In this document: in pieces, positions 25,256 to 33,535 of the stretch
Position numbering within the stretch: the stretch's first letter is position 1
How the letters are laid out: the number at the start of each line of letters is the position of its first letter
Source: Paenibacillus sp. oral taxon 786 str. D14
Lineage (GTDB): Bacteria; Bacillota; Bacilli; Paenibacillales; Paenibacillaceae
Length of the DNA stretch: 64,000 nt
NCBI RefSeq assembly: GCF_000159955.1
Contig: NZ_GG695985.1
Location: 44,641-108,640, forward strand
Direction of reading: 5' to 3'
The notes under the pieces: generated by a model
The model's input: only the letters and a program-made list of their open reading frames with translations
What the model was told of the DNA's origin: nothing
Databases searched by the model: none
Position numbers and translations under genes: made by a program

Positions 25256-26254
25256 TTATCTATTTGAGTTTTGGTCTGGTGCATCCGGCCGCAGTTCTTT
25301 GACCAAGCTTGGCGGCGTTCGGCCTTCGAGGGCGGCCACCAGGTTTTCAGCGGCCCGCATCGCCATTTGCCGGCGAGTTTGGTCTGTCGCTGATCCGATA
25401 TGCGGCAAGGTCACTACGTTTGGCAGCTTCAGCAGCGGATGGTCCGGATCGATCGGTTCCTTCTCGAACACATCCAATCCCGCGCCGTAGATTTGACGGT
25501 TCTGCAAAGCGGCGGTCAGCGCCTGCTCGTCAACGGTAGCCCCTCTGGAGGCGTTGACGAACACAGCCGTCGGCTTCATCAAGGCAAATTCCCGAGCGCC
25601 GATCAGCTTGCGCGTTTCCGGTGTGAGCGGCGTGATCAGCACGATAAAATCCGCTTCCTTCAACAGCTCATCCAGGGTGCAATAAACGGCACCCAGCCTA
25701 GCTTCGGCCTCCGGTTTCCGGCTGCGGTTGTGATACAGCACCTGCATCCCAAAGCCGAATTGCCCCCGATGGGCCACCGCTTCGCCGATTTCCCCCATCC
25801 CGATGATGCCAAGCTTCTTGTGGTGGACGTCGAGACCAAACAGGTTTTGGCCGTCACCGCGTTTCCATTTCCCTGCCTTCACGTATCGGTCCAGTTCCGA
25901 TACCCGGCGGGCGACGTCCAGCATCAGGGCGAAAATCAAGTCGGCGACGGTGTCGTTCAGGACGGCCGAGGTGTTGGTTCCCAGCACGCCGCGGGCTTTC
26001 ATCGCCTCGAGATCAAAGTTGTTGTAGCCAACGCTGATATTGCTGACAACTTTTAATTTGGGGGCATGATCCAACAGCTCCTGATTGATGCTGCGGTCCG
26101 CGGTCAACAATCCCTCGACGTCGCTTAAGCTGGCTAGAAGTTGGGCGCGGGTGATCGGTTCGTCGCCTTCCCATTTGCGGATTTCACAATGCTCGGCCAG
26201 ATAATGTTCGACTTCCGGGGGGATCGGCCGGGAGATAAACACTTTTGGTTTCAT
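25256..26254 (-). CDS. D-isomer-specific 2-hydroxyacid dehydrogenase (glyoxylate/hydroxypyruvate reductase-like)
   Basis: The 332-residue protein has the NAD(P)-binding fold with GMGEIGEAVAHRG near residue 152, and the catalytic set R in FVNASRGATVDEQAL, E in VFEKEPIDPDHPLL and H in TLPHIGSATDQTR. It would reduce glyoxylate or hydroxypyruvate, or oxidise a D-2-hydroxy acid, in the cytoplasm. The start at 26254 is chosen because GAGAGGAG precedes it; an in-frame ATG 14 codons upstream lacks a site. NADP versus NAD preference is not determined. Confidence 0.9.
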   Translation of the reverse strand: MKPKVFISRPIPPEVEHYLAEHCEIRKWEGDEPITRAQLLASLSDVEGLLTADRSINQELLDHAPKLKVVSNISVGYNNFDLEAMKARGVLGTNTSAVLNDTVADLIFALMLDVARRVSELDRYVKAGKWKRGDGQNLFGLDVHHKKLGIIGMGEIGEAVAHRGQFGFGMQVLYHNRSRKPEAEARLGAVYCTLDELLKEADFIVLITPLTPETRKLIGAREFALMKPTAVFVNASRGATVDEQALTAALQNRQIYGAGLDVFEKEPIDPDHPLLKLPNVVTLPHIGSATDQTRRQMAMRAAENLVAALEGRTPPSLVKELRPDAPDQNSNR

Positions 26255-26313
26255 GAGGTTCTCCTCTCTCAGGGGGATAGATCCATTGTTACGCACACCA
26301 CGTAGACAAGGAT

Positions 26314-26811
26314 TTAGCGATTATCGACTTTTTCCGGATACATATCATGATTAAGCAGGCGATGTTCCGCCATCGCTTCGTACTTGGTGCCGGGACGGCC
26401 ATAGTTGCAGTAAGGATCGATGGAGATGCCGCCGCGCGGCGTAAATTTGCCCCAGACTTCGATGTACTTCGGATCCATGAGCTTGATCAAATCGTTCATA
26501 ATGATGTTCACACAGTCCTCATGGAAATCGCCATGGTTGCGGAAGCTGAACAGATAGAGCTTTAACGACTTGCTTTCCACCATTTTGATATCGGGAATAT
26601 AGCTGATGTAGATGGTGGCGAAGTCAGGCTGTCCTGTGATCGGGCAAAGGCTGGTAAACTCCGGGCAGTTGAATTTTACAAAATAATCACGGTACGGATG
26701 TTTATTGTCAAAGGTCTCTAATACCTCAGGCGCGTAGTCAAAAGGGTATTTGACGCCCTGGTTGCCCAGCAGGGTCACGTCTTGCATTTCTTCGGGTTTT
26801 CTTCCGGCCAT
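26314..26811 (-). CDS. queF: NADPH-dependent 7-cyano-7-deazaguanine reductase
   Basis: The 165-residue T-fold enzyme reduces preQ0 to preQ1 in queuosine synthesis. It has the nucleophilic cysteine in [13 protein letters not shown], the QueF motif [20 protein letters not shown], and [12 protein letters not shown] at the C-terminus. Size matches the short unimodular QueF class of Bacillus. It lies 501 bases downstream of queE on the same strand, across a repeat-rich gap, so it may have its own promoter. Confidence 0.95.
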   Translation of the reverse strand: MAGRKPEEMQDVTLLGNQGVKYPFDYAPEVLETFDNKHPYRDYFVKFNCPEFTSLCPITGQPDFATIYISYIPDIKMVESKSLKLYLFSFRNHGDFHEDCVNIIMNDLIKLMDPKYIEVWGKFTPRGGISIDPYCNYGRPGTKYEAMAEHRLLNHDMYPEKVDNR

Positions 26812-26854
26812 GTGAAGCCCTCCTTATAGATATATTCATTAAAGCAATCTAGCG

Positions 26855-27040
26855 GACCGTACAGCCCTTATTTGCCTTTTTCCCGGACATTTCCTGTTGT
26901 AACGGACTCCAGTGACCTTATTTGGCTTTTATCGCAGCCGATGTGCTGTTTTACATCAAAATAAGGTCTACTGAGTCCGGTAGATTTGGAAAGCTCCCTC
27001 GGAGCCTCAAATAACGTCTCTGGTGTCCGTTAGCCGCGGG
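26855..27040. repeat. Cluster of inverted ~25-bp motifs
   Basis: Four related copies are visible: two forward (CGGACTCCAGTGACCTTATTTG and a diverged one starting at about 26851) and two inverted (AAAATAAGGTCTACTGAGTCCG; CAAATAACGTCTCTGGTGTCCG). Together they can form nested stems. No coding frame crosses them. Confidence 0.65.
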
Positions 27041-27047
27041 GTGGAGG

Positions 27048-27312
27048 TCTCGGCTGCATTCAAGATTCGATGCCGAACCAGCCTCCTCGAATCCGCCTCG
27101 TGATCGAAAGCCGATTGATGAACTGCCGTTTCAATGAAGGTTCAAAAATCGGGTTTGGAGCACCGAGAAGGTTGGATGAAGCTAGAGACTGAGTAGCGGA
27201 GCATAGCTAGGAGCTATGTGAGCAACGGAAGGCTCGGCTGAATTCAAGATTCGACGTCGAACCTGCACCCTCGAATTCGCCTCGTGATCGAAAGCCGATT
27301 TTTGAACTTCCG
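27048..27312. repeat. Imperfect ~80-bp direct repeat with internal hairpin
   Basis: A unit starting CGGCTGCATTCAAGATTCGA at 27051 recurs, diverged, from 27235 (CGGCTGAATTCAAGATTCGA), 184 bases on, and runs to the queE stop. A short inverted copy (GGTTCAAAAATCGG at 27139-27152 against CCGATTTTTGAACTTCC) and a CATAGCTAGGAGCTATG hairpin lie between. This looks like a dispersed intergenic repeat, not a gene. Confidence 0.7.
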
Positions 27313-28074
27313 CTACACGCCGCGTTTGTTGCCCCAGACGAGGGCGTGGAGCTGCGGCAGCACCCGGACATTGTTCAGGTCCGGCGTGGCCATTACCTTG
27401 TCGATGAGCGCTTCGTAGCGGCGCAGCAGGTCGGACGCATGCTCCTGGATGTCCATCCGCTTCACGTCCGGGTTGCCCACCTGCACGTACATCGGCACGT
27501 TGGGGTAGCGAGTGTGCACCCGCTTGGCGTAAGCCAGATCGTCATCGTCAAACACGACGACCTTCAAGCTGACGGCGAGCGGGTGAGGCCGGGCAGCCAG
27601 CCTAGCGACGATATCGTCCAGCACGTCCCAGTTGGTGTCCATGCCCGAGCTTGGCGGCTTCGGCGACAGAGTCACCTGGTCGACCTCGGCCAGCCAATCC
27701 TGCCAACGCGAGCCTTGCGTCTCGACTGCGACGGTGATGCCTTCGGCGTGAAGCAGCTCCACCAAGCTGGCCAGCTGCGGCAGGAGGGCGGGGTTGCCGC
27801 CGGACAAGGTGACGTGGGAGAAACGGTCGCCGCCGATGTCGCGCAGCTCGCCAAGGATTTCCGCCGGGGTCAGGCGGCGGATCATCTCCTTCGCGCTGCC
27901 GTCCCAGGTGAAGGCGGAGTCGCACCAAGAGCAGCGATAATCGCAGCCGGCGGTGCGGACGAACATCGTCTTCTGTCCGATCACCATACCCTCGCCTTGT
28001 ACGGTGGGGCCAAAGATCTCCATGACGGGGATCGGCAGCTCGCGGTGCTCTTGTGTGGTCGCTTCCTTACTCAT
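27313..28074 (-). CDS. queE: 7-carboxy-7-deazaguanine synthase
   Basis: The 253-residue radical SAM enzyme contracts carboxy-tetrahydropterin to 7-carboxy-7-deazaguanine. It has EIFGPTVQGEG near the N-terminus, the cluster motif CDYRCSWCDSAFTWDG and the SAM-binding block VTLSGGNPALLPQL. The start at 28074 overlaps the queD stop by eight bases. It completes the preQ0 pathway with QueD and QueC. Length is typical of the Bacillus type. Confidence 0.95.
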   Translation of the reverse strand: MSKEATTQEHRELPIPVMEIFGPTVQGEGMVIGQKTMFVRTAGCDYRCSWCDSAFTWDGSAKEMIRRLTPAEILGELRDIGGDRFSHVTLSGGNPALLPQLASLVELLHAEGITVAVETQGSRWQDWLAEVDQVTLSPKPPSSGMDTNWDVLDDIVARLAARPHPLAVSLKVVVFDDDDLAYAKRVHTRYPNVPMYVQVGNPDVKRMDIQEHASDLLRRYEALIDKVMATPDLNNVRVLPQLHALVWGNKRGV

Positions 28075-28561
28075 CCTGCATCCACTCCCGTCTCGCTTCC
28101 GCATAGCTGGTTGGCGTCTCATAGAGGCGGACGAACTCCGTCCGGGCCTCCAGCACCGGATTGCGATAAGCTTCCGATTGCAGCGCCTCCTCCATCTTCT
28201 CGAACAGCCACACCACCATATTTTCGGCGGTGGTATTCATCGGCGGCAGCGTTTCATTAATGTAACGATGGTCCAGATAAGCTTCAATTTCGTTCTTCCA
28301 AATCTCCTTGATCGTGCCAAAATCAACGGTCATGCCGATCTCATCCGGCCGGCCGCTGATGCCAAACACCACTTTGTACGTGTGGCCGTGCAGGTTTTTG
28401 CATTTGCCGTCATACGCATGCAGGTGGTGCGCGGCATCAAAAGTGAATTCCTTGCTCACCAGCACCCGGCGGCGGTGGTAACGTAGCTGGTCCCGGCGGA
28501 TGTCCTGGTCCAGCTTCTGCAGCGCTTCAACGATGCGAAATTCCCCCGGTGTCCGGTTCAT
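28067..28561 (-). CDS. queD: 6-carboxy-5,6,7,8-tetrahydropterin synthase
   Basis: The 164-residue T-fold enzyme converts dihydroneopterin triphosphate to 6-carboxy-tetrahydropterin. Zinc ligands are in [20 protein letters not shown], where the cysteine is the catalytic residue, and an [12 protein letters not shown] block follows. The start ATG at 28561 overlaps the queC stop as ATGA. Family length is 120-165 residues. It has a ~30-residue N-terminal extension before the fold, as in other Bacillales. Confidence 0.95.
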   Translation of the reverse strand: MNRTPGEFRIVEALQKLDQDIRRDQLRYHRRRVLVSKEFTFDAAHHLHAYDGKCKNLHGHTYKVVFGISGRPDEIGMTVDFGTIKEIWKNEIEAYLDHRYINETLPPMNTTAENMVVWLFEKMEEALQSEAYRNPVLEARTEFVRLYETPTSYAEARREWMQDE

Positions 28562-29226
28562 CGTGAATTCGCCTCCTGGCGTTCCAGCAAGTATTTGTCC
28601 AGTCCAGCTTTTCTCAGCTTGCAGGCCGGGCATTCGCCGCAGCCATCGCCGATGATACCGTTGTAGCAGGTAAGCGTCCGTTCGCGCACGAAATCAAAGG
28701 CTCCAAGCTCATCGGCTAGCTTCCAGGTCTCTGCTTTGTCGATCCACATGAGCGGCGTATGGATCACAAACTCGTAATCCATCGCCAAATTCAAAGTCAC
28801 GTTCAGCGATTTCACAAACACGTCGCGGCAGTCGGGATAACCGCTGAAGTCGGTCTCGCAGACGCCGGTGACGATATGCTTGGCACCTACGCCTTTGGCG
28901 AGTACGGCAGCAAAGCTGAGGAAGAGATGGTTGCGGCCGTCCACAAACGTGCTTGGCAGCTCCCCCTCCTGATGCTCGATCGCAATGTCGCTGCGCGTCA
29001 AAGCGTTGGCCGTTAATTGGCCAAGCAGGCTCATGTCTAACACGGTATGCTTGATGCCAAGCTCGGCGGTAATCGATTTCGCGCATTCGATCTCCAGCTT
29101 ATGGCGTTGGCCATAATCAAACGTCACGGCCTCAACCTCGCCGAATTGCTGGATCGCCCAGAACAGACAGGTTGTGCTGTCTTGACCGCCGCTGAACACA
29201 ACAACCGCTTTTTCCTTTTTAAGCAT
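28558..29226 (-). CDS. queC: 7-cyano-7-deazaguanine (preQ0) synthase
   Basis: The 222-residue enzyme makes preQ0 from carboxydeazaguanine, ammonia and ATP. It has the PP-loop [10 protein letters not shown] near residue 10 and the zinc-binding set [19 protein letters not shown] near residue 193. The start at 29226 follows GGAGGG at normal spacing. It is the first gene of the queC-queD-queE operon controlled by the preQ1 riboswitch about 200 bases upstream. Confidence 0.95.
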   Translation of the reverse strand: MLKKEKAVVVFSGGQDSTTCLFWAIQQFGEVEAVTFDYGQRHKLEIECAKSITAELGIKHTVLDMSLLGQLTANALTRSDIAIEHQEGELPSTFVDGRNHLFLSFAAVLAKGVGAKHIVTGVCETDFSGYPDCRDVFVKSLNVTLNLAMDYEFVIHTPLMWIDKAETWKLADELGAFDFVRERTLTCYNGIIGDGCGECPACKLRKAGLDKYLLERQEANSR

Positions 29227-29317
29227 AAAAAAACCCTCCGTCTTCTTTAATAGTGAAGCAGGAATCCTTCGTTCCCGGCCCATTGTGATAGAAGAAAGAG
29301 AGTTCTTGAACTGGTCA

Positions 29318-29390
29318 CAAAAAAACAAGCCCATTTCGACCGGCAGGGTGTCCTTGGCGCTGCGACTCCGTTGCCGTTCAGCAAACGGGC
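29318..29390 (-). terminator. Possible riboswitch-linked terminator before queC
   Basis: On the minus strand GCCCGTTT (29390-29383) can pair with AAATGGGC (29336-29329), enclosing a smaller hairpin, and is followed by TTGTTTTTTTG. The long interior makes it less certain than a simple terminator. Confidence 0.45.
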
Positions 29391-29432
29391 ATGCGAGCGC
29401 GAAGAACCCGCCGAATCAAGGCAGGGCATTTA

Positions 29433-29466
29433 TAGTTTTTTATAGAGGGAGTTCTCGAACCTCTCC
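29433..29466 (-). promoter_or_regulatory. preQ1 class I riboswitch
   Basis: The minus strand reads GAGAGGTTCGAGAACTCCCT then CTATAAAAAACTA, matching the class I aptamer: a short stem-loop followed by the A-rich tail that forms the pseudoknot. It lies ahead of queC, and preQ1 should lower expression of the operon. A TATAAT on the minus strand at 29554-29549 is the likely -10 box, with a poor -35. Confidence 0.92.
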
Positions 29467-29590
29467 CGTGCATTCCCGTAGGAATAAGCACGGATTTCTT
29501 CTTCAATTTCGTGATGCGCTGGGGTTCAGGCCCCTAGGCACAAACCCCATTATAACATATTTTGCGCAGAGGGGAAGTGAAGGCGCGATC

Positions 29591-29860
29591 ACTCAGTTAA
29601 AATGTTACTAAGGAGGCATCGGTTCACTCACATCGAAATGTTACCGAAGGATGTGTGTTGAAATTGAGCATGAAAACACGACGTGAAGTGATCCGTACCT
29701 TGGCTGATCAATACAAGAGAGCGAAATCGCGAAATGAAAAATCTGTAATCCTTGATAATGCCGTGAAGGTGCTGGGTTGCCAACCCGTAACGTCTGCCTC
29801 CACTGGGTAACAAAATTACGTGAGTGAACCACTATCCTTCGGTAACATTTTTAAATGAGT
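29591..29860. mobile_element. MITE-like deletion derivative of an insertion sequence
   Basis: The left end (29591-29645) and the reverse complement of the right end (29805-29860) align along about 55 bases: both read ACTCA-TTAAAA-TGTTAC, then AAGGA, then GGTTCACTCAC, then TGTTACC. This makes long imperfect terminal inverted repeats around ~160 bases of interior. The interior encodes a short transposase-like N-terminus. No target duplication is evident. Confidence 0.65.
29670..29810 (+). pseudogene. Transposase N-terminal remnant inside the MITE-like element
   Basis: The frame MKTRREVIRTLADQYKRAKS and 26 more codons resemble the N-terminal helix-turn-helix of integrase-type IS transposases, in which a K..VI..V..RY..A.K..K..ILD pattern is usual. 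It ends at a TAA within the right terminal repeat, so it lacks any catalytic domain. Upstream in-frame TTG and GTG codons could extend it by a few residues. Confidence 0.5.
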
Positions 29861-29933
29861 TGACACGGAAGGGAGGGTCGGGTGTACTATTTTTAATGAA
29901 ATTGAGCTAATTTGGTTCACAAACGAGCGAAAC

Positions 29934-30407
29934 TCACCGATAGCGGTTTGCAGCCTGTCTTTTGATGGCCTGAATGGCGCCCATATGAAGTCCTTCATGG
30001 AAGATCGTTCTCACAAGTACCTGCTCAAGGGTATGCATCCCCATATCCGTTGGCGGATACTCCTCCTCCAGCCGATCCCGGTACTGCTGCTCTATGAAGC
30101 GAGGCTGCTCCTGAAGCAGTGATATCAATTCTGACAATGACGGGGTTTCGTCCGTAAAATGCGATGGGTTCGTTCCGTAACCGAACCATTGATTAAAGCT
30201 CATCGGGACCGGCATATCCTCTTTCGTAAGCACGCGTATCCATAAATACTGATCCAGAACCACATGCCCCAGATTCCATCTGATATTGTTGTTGAAACCA
30301 TCCGGTACAATGTCAGCCTCGTCTTCCGACACGTCTTCAACCACCTTCAACAGCTCTCTGCGGTATGTATGCAGCTGCTCAAACAATACCTCATGTCTTC
30401 TTTCCAT
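29934..30407 (-). CDS. DinB family protein
   Basis: The 157-residue protein has the four-helix DinB/YfiT pattern with metal-ligand histidines in RWNLGHVVLDQYLW near residue 47 and IFHEGLHMGAIQ near residue 140. Family members are small metal-binding proteins, often thiol transferases or of unknown activity. The start is preceded by a GGGAGG site on the minus strand. No operon partner is intact: the next gene upstream is a pseudogene. The substrate is not known. Confidence 0.85.
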   Translation of the reverse strand: MERRHEVLFEQLHTYRRELLKVVEDVSEDEADIVPDGFNNNIRWNLGHVVLDQYLWIRVLTKEDMPVPMSFNQWFGYGTNPSHFTDETPSLSELISLLQEQPRFIEQQYRDRLEEEYPPTDMGMHTLEQVLVRTIFHEGLHMGAIQAIKRQAANRYR

Positions 30408-30475
30408 CGAAATACCTCCCAGATTCTGATATCTTAATATAATTATGTGAAAAAATATAAAATCCTTTTATTTCG

Positions 30476-30504
30476 AAAAAATAGGAGCGCCATAAATGCG
30501 CCCC
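30476..30504 (-). terminator. Terminator downstream of the ASPIC remnant
   Basis: On the minus strand GGGGCGC (30504-30498) pairs with GCGCTCC (30490-30484), loop ATTTATG, followed by TATTTTTTC. It survived although the gene it served is broken. Confidence 0.65.
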
Positions 30505-30536
30505 GCTAAGCCTATCGAACCTTCCGCTTCTTTTAT

Positions 30537-30945
30537 TCAATCAACGGACTCCTGAACTGCGTCACGATTGCTCGGAAAGGTACCGATCAGATCCAGCTTG
30601 ATCCAATGATGCCCATTGCTGACCTCACTCTTGTATACCTTCGTTTTAGCACCCTGATTCGCGAACACAAGATCGTTGACACCGCGGTTGAACATCCTCG
30701 ACGATATAACCTGGCGTAGTCGCAAGCGTCCCCATGTCGAACCAGTACTCCTCCTCCTCATCTGCCGATATAAAACCGTTCGTCACCATCAAGCTCATAT
30801 TTCCGCTGTTATCCGCATCGAAGAAGCGAGCTCCCCAGGCCCATCCCGATTGCTGAATGCCCATTTCCTGTGCTCGGTCGACATACCTTCCGTTCTCATC
30901 TTCATGCCATAACTGATTTCCTTCCAGCAAATATCTTTCCTTACC
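30537..30945 (-). pseudogene. FG-GAP/ASPIC-UnbV repeat protein, truncated and frameshifted
   Basis: Two minus-strand frames carry consecutive pieces of one protein. The first (to about 30700) reads EGNQLWHEDENGRYVDRAQE then SGWAWGARFFDADNSGNMS, an FG-GAP-like calcium-binding segment. The second reads NRGVNDLVFANQG then HHWIKLDLIGTFPSNRDAV, an ASPIC/UnbV domain. A frameshift near 30700 separates them. The 5' end stops abruptly at about 30945, where the neighbouring lipoprotein gene begins in mid-signal-peptide, so most of the gene is deleted. Confidence 0.65.
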
Positions 30946-32088
30946 TGCTGGTAGCGCTCACGGGATGCCAGGCGGTCGGCGGGTTTGACGTGGCCAAAGC
31001 GCTGGCCAACAGCGCAAAGACGACGAGCAGTGAGTCGAAACAGACGGTTACCGTCGAAGTTGTTCCGGCTGAATCGGCCAAGCTGACTGCGGAGGACCAA
31101 AAAGCAATTGATCTTATGAATTCTTTCTCTCTGAATATCGATAGTGCAAAGGTGCAGGATACCAAACATATTTCGATGAAAGGCTCCGTCGGCTTGAAGG
31201 GAGAGAAGATTCCGTTCCTCTTCTTCATGGACGACAAGGGGATTGCGCTGCAGGTTGAAGGCGCGAAGCAGCCGTTGTACATACCTCAGTCCATTGAGGG
31301 CGTGACGCTGCCTGACACGAGCGAATTGGAAGCCGGGGCGCAGGAGCTGACCGTCAAACTGGCGGAATTCGTGCTGAAGCATTTCCCGAACCCTTCGGTA
31401 TTGACCGTGAAGCAAACTTCCTCGCAGGTAAACGGGGAGACGTTGAGCTTGACGAACCTGCATGCGGAAGTGCGCGGCGACGAGCTGTTTGGGCTGATTA
31501 AGCCGTTCTTCGCCAGCGCGGTGAAGGATGAGCAAGGGCTCAGAGACCTGATTGGGGATTATTACGCGCAGCGACAGCGAAATGTGGAACATCGGCGGGA
31601 CAGTAACCGCGGATCAAGTGGATACGAGTGTCGGTGTTATCGACGTGACGGAAACGGAGTTGACCCCAGGGCAAATTTTGCGCAATTTCCAGGGTTCCGC
31701 TCCGCTGTACAAATTGCTCAAAGAAGACCTTAATTTGACCCATAGACAGCTTGTGCTCGATACCCAAAGCGACTACTATGGATTGATCACGAAGAACGGC
31801 ATCTCCTTTGTACAGTTGCGTTACTTGGCTGAGCAGTTAGACGCCGAAGTGAAGTGGACGCCGGGGTCTGGCCAGATTGTCGTGATCGATGACCTGACCG
31901 GCAAGGAGATCGTTCTCAAGGTCGGCTCGAAGAAAGCGGCGGTGGATGGCAAGGTGGTAACGCTGAGCCAGCCAGCCTTTGTCCATAAGGACGGGTTGAC
32001 TTACGTGCCGCTCCGATTCCTGGCAGAGGCGCTTAGCGCATCCGTAGACTTCGACGCTGACGGTTGGATCACTATCGTTAGAGAATAA
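30936..32088 (+). pseudogene. Lipoprotein with copper amine oxidase N-terminal-like (stalk) domain, 5'-truncated and frameshifted
   Basis: The first frame holds a partial signal peptide with lipobox LTGC (Cys codon 30966-30968) and about 200 residues of a lipoprotein. The second frame, from about 31575, continues with EMWNIGGTVTADQVDTSVGV and ends in a PF07833-like stalk domain (GISFVQLRYLAEQL; VPLRFLAEALSASVDFD). A one-base indel near 31575 breaks the gene. The native start and the charged N-region are missing at the junction with the ASPIC remnant. A translated product from an upstream start is possible but would be abnormal. Confidence 0.7.
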
Positions 32089-32114
32089 GCGGTGCAATCA
32101 AAACGATAATGGAG

Positions 32115-32163
32115 GGACCTTCCCAAACTATCCTGATGATGGCAAAGGGAAGGTCCTTTATTT
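32115..32163 (+). terminator. Rho-independent terminator
   Basis: GGACCTTCCC (32115-32124) is perfectly complementary to GGGAAGGTCC (32147-32156), followed by TTTATTTT. Confidence 0.85.
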
Positions 32164-32197
32164 TGGGCTGACGATTGATTAATTGTCCTAGCCTGTG

Positions 32198-32216
32198 TAT
32201 AATGATAATCATTATC
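32198..32216 (+). promoter_or_regulatory. Fur box
   Basis: TATAATGATAATCATTATC matches 18 of 19 bases of the classical Fur consensus. It lies 25 bases before the start of a siderophore-binding lipoprotein gene, so iron-dependent repression is expected. Confidence 0.9.
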
Positions 32217-32241
32217 AGTAGAAAATGGGGGAGCAATACAA

Positions 32242-33273
32242 ATGAAGGTGTTCAAACATCGATTTCTTGCGGTGGCAACGGTTCTGTTGCTGACAGTTGT
32301 GCTTGCGGCTTGCGGCCAAAACGGCGGCAATACGGCAAACGATGCGGCGGCGTCGAACCATAATGCAGCGGGAAGCGCGCAATCCGGCAACGGAACCAAC
32401 GATTCCGCCGAAGGACAAGCGGCAACGAAGGTTTACAAGGACTATACCGGGCAAGAGGTTGAGATTCCAACCAATCCGCAGCGGATTGTATCCATTACGC
32501 ATCTGGGTGATCTGCTGGCTCTCGGCGTGAAGCCGGTTGGGGCGGGCTCGCTTGCTCTGGAAAACTCGGTTCTGCTGAATAAGGAACTGGAAGGCGTGGA
32601 AAGCGTCGGTGATATCTCAGTAGAGAAAGTGCTGGAGCTTCAGCCGGACCTGATTATTGTCCCGACCTATACACCGGCCGATATCGTTGAGCAATTAAAG
32701 AAAATTGGTCCGGTTGTCACCCTGGCCACCACAGGCTGGGAGGGAATTGACCCGCTGGAGGAAGTGAAGACGGTGGGTGAAATGCTGGGCCGTGAGCAAC
32801 AGGCGGAGGAATTTATTACCCGGTATAAGCAAAAAGCCGAGGAGGCCAAAGCCAAGCTCAGCGAGGTGATCGGACCCGACGAAACCGTGGGCACGTATTC
32901 GATCTGGGCGAAGAACTTCTGGGTATGGCCAAAAACTCGGGATGCCGGCTATAACCTGTACGAAATGTTTGGCTTGAAGCCGCAGGAGAAGATCGAGAAA
33001 GAGGTATTCCCGACCACAGGCGCGGATATTTCTTTGGAGGTCGTTCCGGAATATGCTGCGGACCATATGTTCGTGACGGTGTATGAACCGGACGGCGGGA
33101 AGGAACGCGCAGAGGAAGTCATGAATGGACCGGTGTGGAAAAACATCCCTGCCGTGAAAAATAACCACGTGTACTTGCTGAACTACAAAGAGTTCTGGAT
33201 GGTGGACGGACTGAATCTGGAGAAGCAGCTGGATATTCTCGTGGACCTCGTCGTCAGCCAAAATCAAAAATAA
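32242..33273 (+). CDS. Iron-siderophore ABC transporter substrate-binding lipoprotein
   Basis: The 343-residue protein has a signal peptide ending in lipobox LAAC near residue 24, an Asn/Ala-rich linker and a FecB/FhuD-type binding fold (NPQRIVSITHLGDLLALGVK; KVLELQPDLIIVPTYTPADI). It would capture a ferric siderophore at the cell surface. A near-perfect Fur box precedes it and a terminator follows. No permease or ATPase gene lies beside it, so it must work with an importer encoded elsewhere. The siderophore is unknown; the fold is nearest the hydroxamate/YxeB-like group. Confidence 0.9.
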   Translation: MKVFKHRFLAVATVLLLTVVLAACGQNGGNTANDAAASNHNAAGSAQSGNGTNDSAEGQAATKVYKDYTGQEVEIPTNPQRIVSITHLGDLLALGVKPVGAGSLALENSVLLNKELEGVESVGDISVEKVLELQPDLIIVPTYTPADIVEQLKKIGPVVTLATTGWEGIDPLEEVKTVGEMLGREQQAEEFITRYKQKAEEAKAKLSEVIGPDETVGTYSIWAKNFWVWPKTRDAGYNLYEMFGLKPQEKIEKEVFPTTGADISLEVVPEYAADHMFVTVYEPDGGKERAEEVMNGPVWKNIPAVKNNHVYLLNYKEFWMVDGLNLEKQLDILVDLVVSQNQK

Positions 33274-33291
33274 AACAACCAACCCAAGAGG

Positions 33292-33335
33292 GCCGTTCCT
33301 CGCGTCGTTTGCCGATGCGCCAGAACGGCTTTTTC
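33292..33335 (+). terminator. Terminator after the siderophore-binding protein
   Basis: GCCGTTC (33292-33298) pairs with GAACGGC (33323-33329), followed by TTTTT. Confidence 0.75.
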
Positions 33336-33455
33336 ATGTCTAGCGCCAGCCGGCAAGCCAGCTTACAAGATCTGCCGGTGGATGGCCAACGCCCATTCCT
33401 CCGCGATCATGCGCTCGGGAAGGAGATCGCCAATCAACATGAGATAAGTGGATCA

Positions 33456-33507
33456 TTGACAAAGAAGACGCTAGTTTCTAAGATATGTTTATTCGTAATG
33501 ATTACGT
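33456..33507 (+). promoter_or_regulatory. Promoter with Zur box before the NusG-II gene
   Basis: TTGACA (33456-33461), 17 bases, TAAGAT (33479-33484). TCGTAATGATTACGT at 33493-33507 matches the Bacillus Zur consensus TCGTAATNATTACGA in all but the last base and would cover the transcription start. Confidence 0.7.
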
Positions 33508-33535
33508 TTAATACCCAAGAATAGGATGGATCGAT

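Noticed and set aside
27346-28260. 304-codon plus-strand frame over queE/queD
   Set aside because: It is antisense to well-supported queuosine genes and has no recognisable domain.
29628-29813. Minus-strand frame inside the MITE-like element
   Set aside because: The opposite strand carries the transposase-like remnant; this frame is its shadow.
30795-31592. 265-codon minus-strand frame across the broken-gene junction
   Set aside because: It overlaps the lipoprotein on the plus strand, which has lipobox and stalk-domain features. The antisense frame has no domain.
33361-33440. Short minus-strand frame ending in ALAIHRQIL
   Set aside because: About 25 codons with gene-like composition but no ribosome site or match; too little to call.
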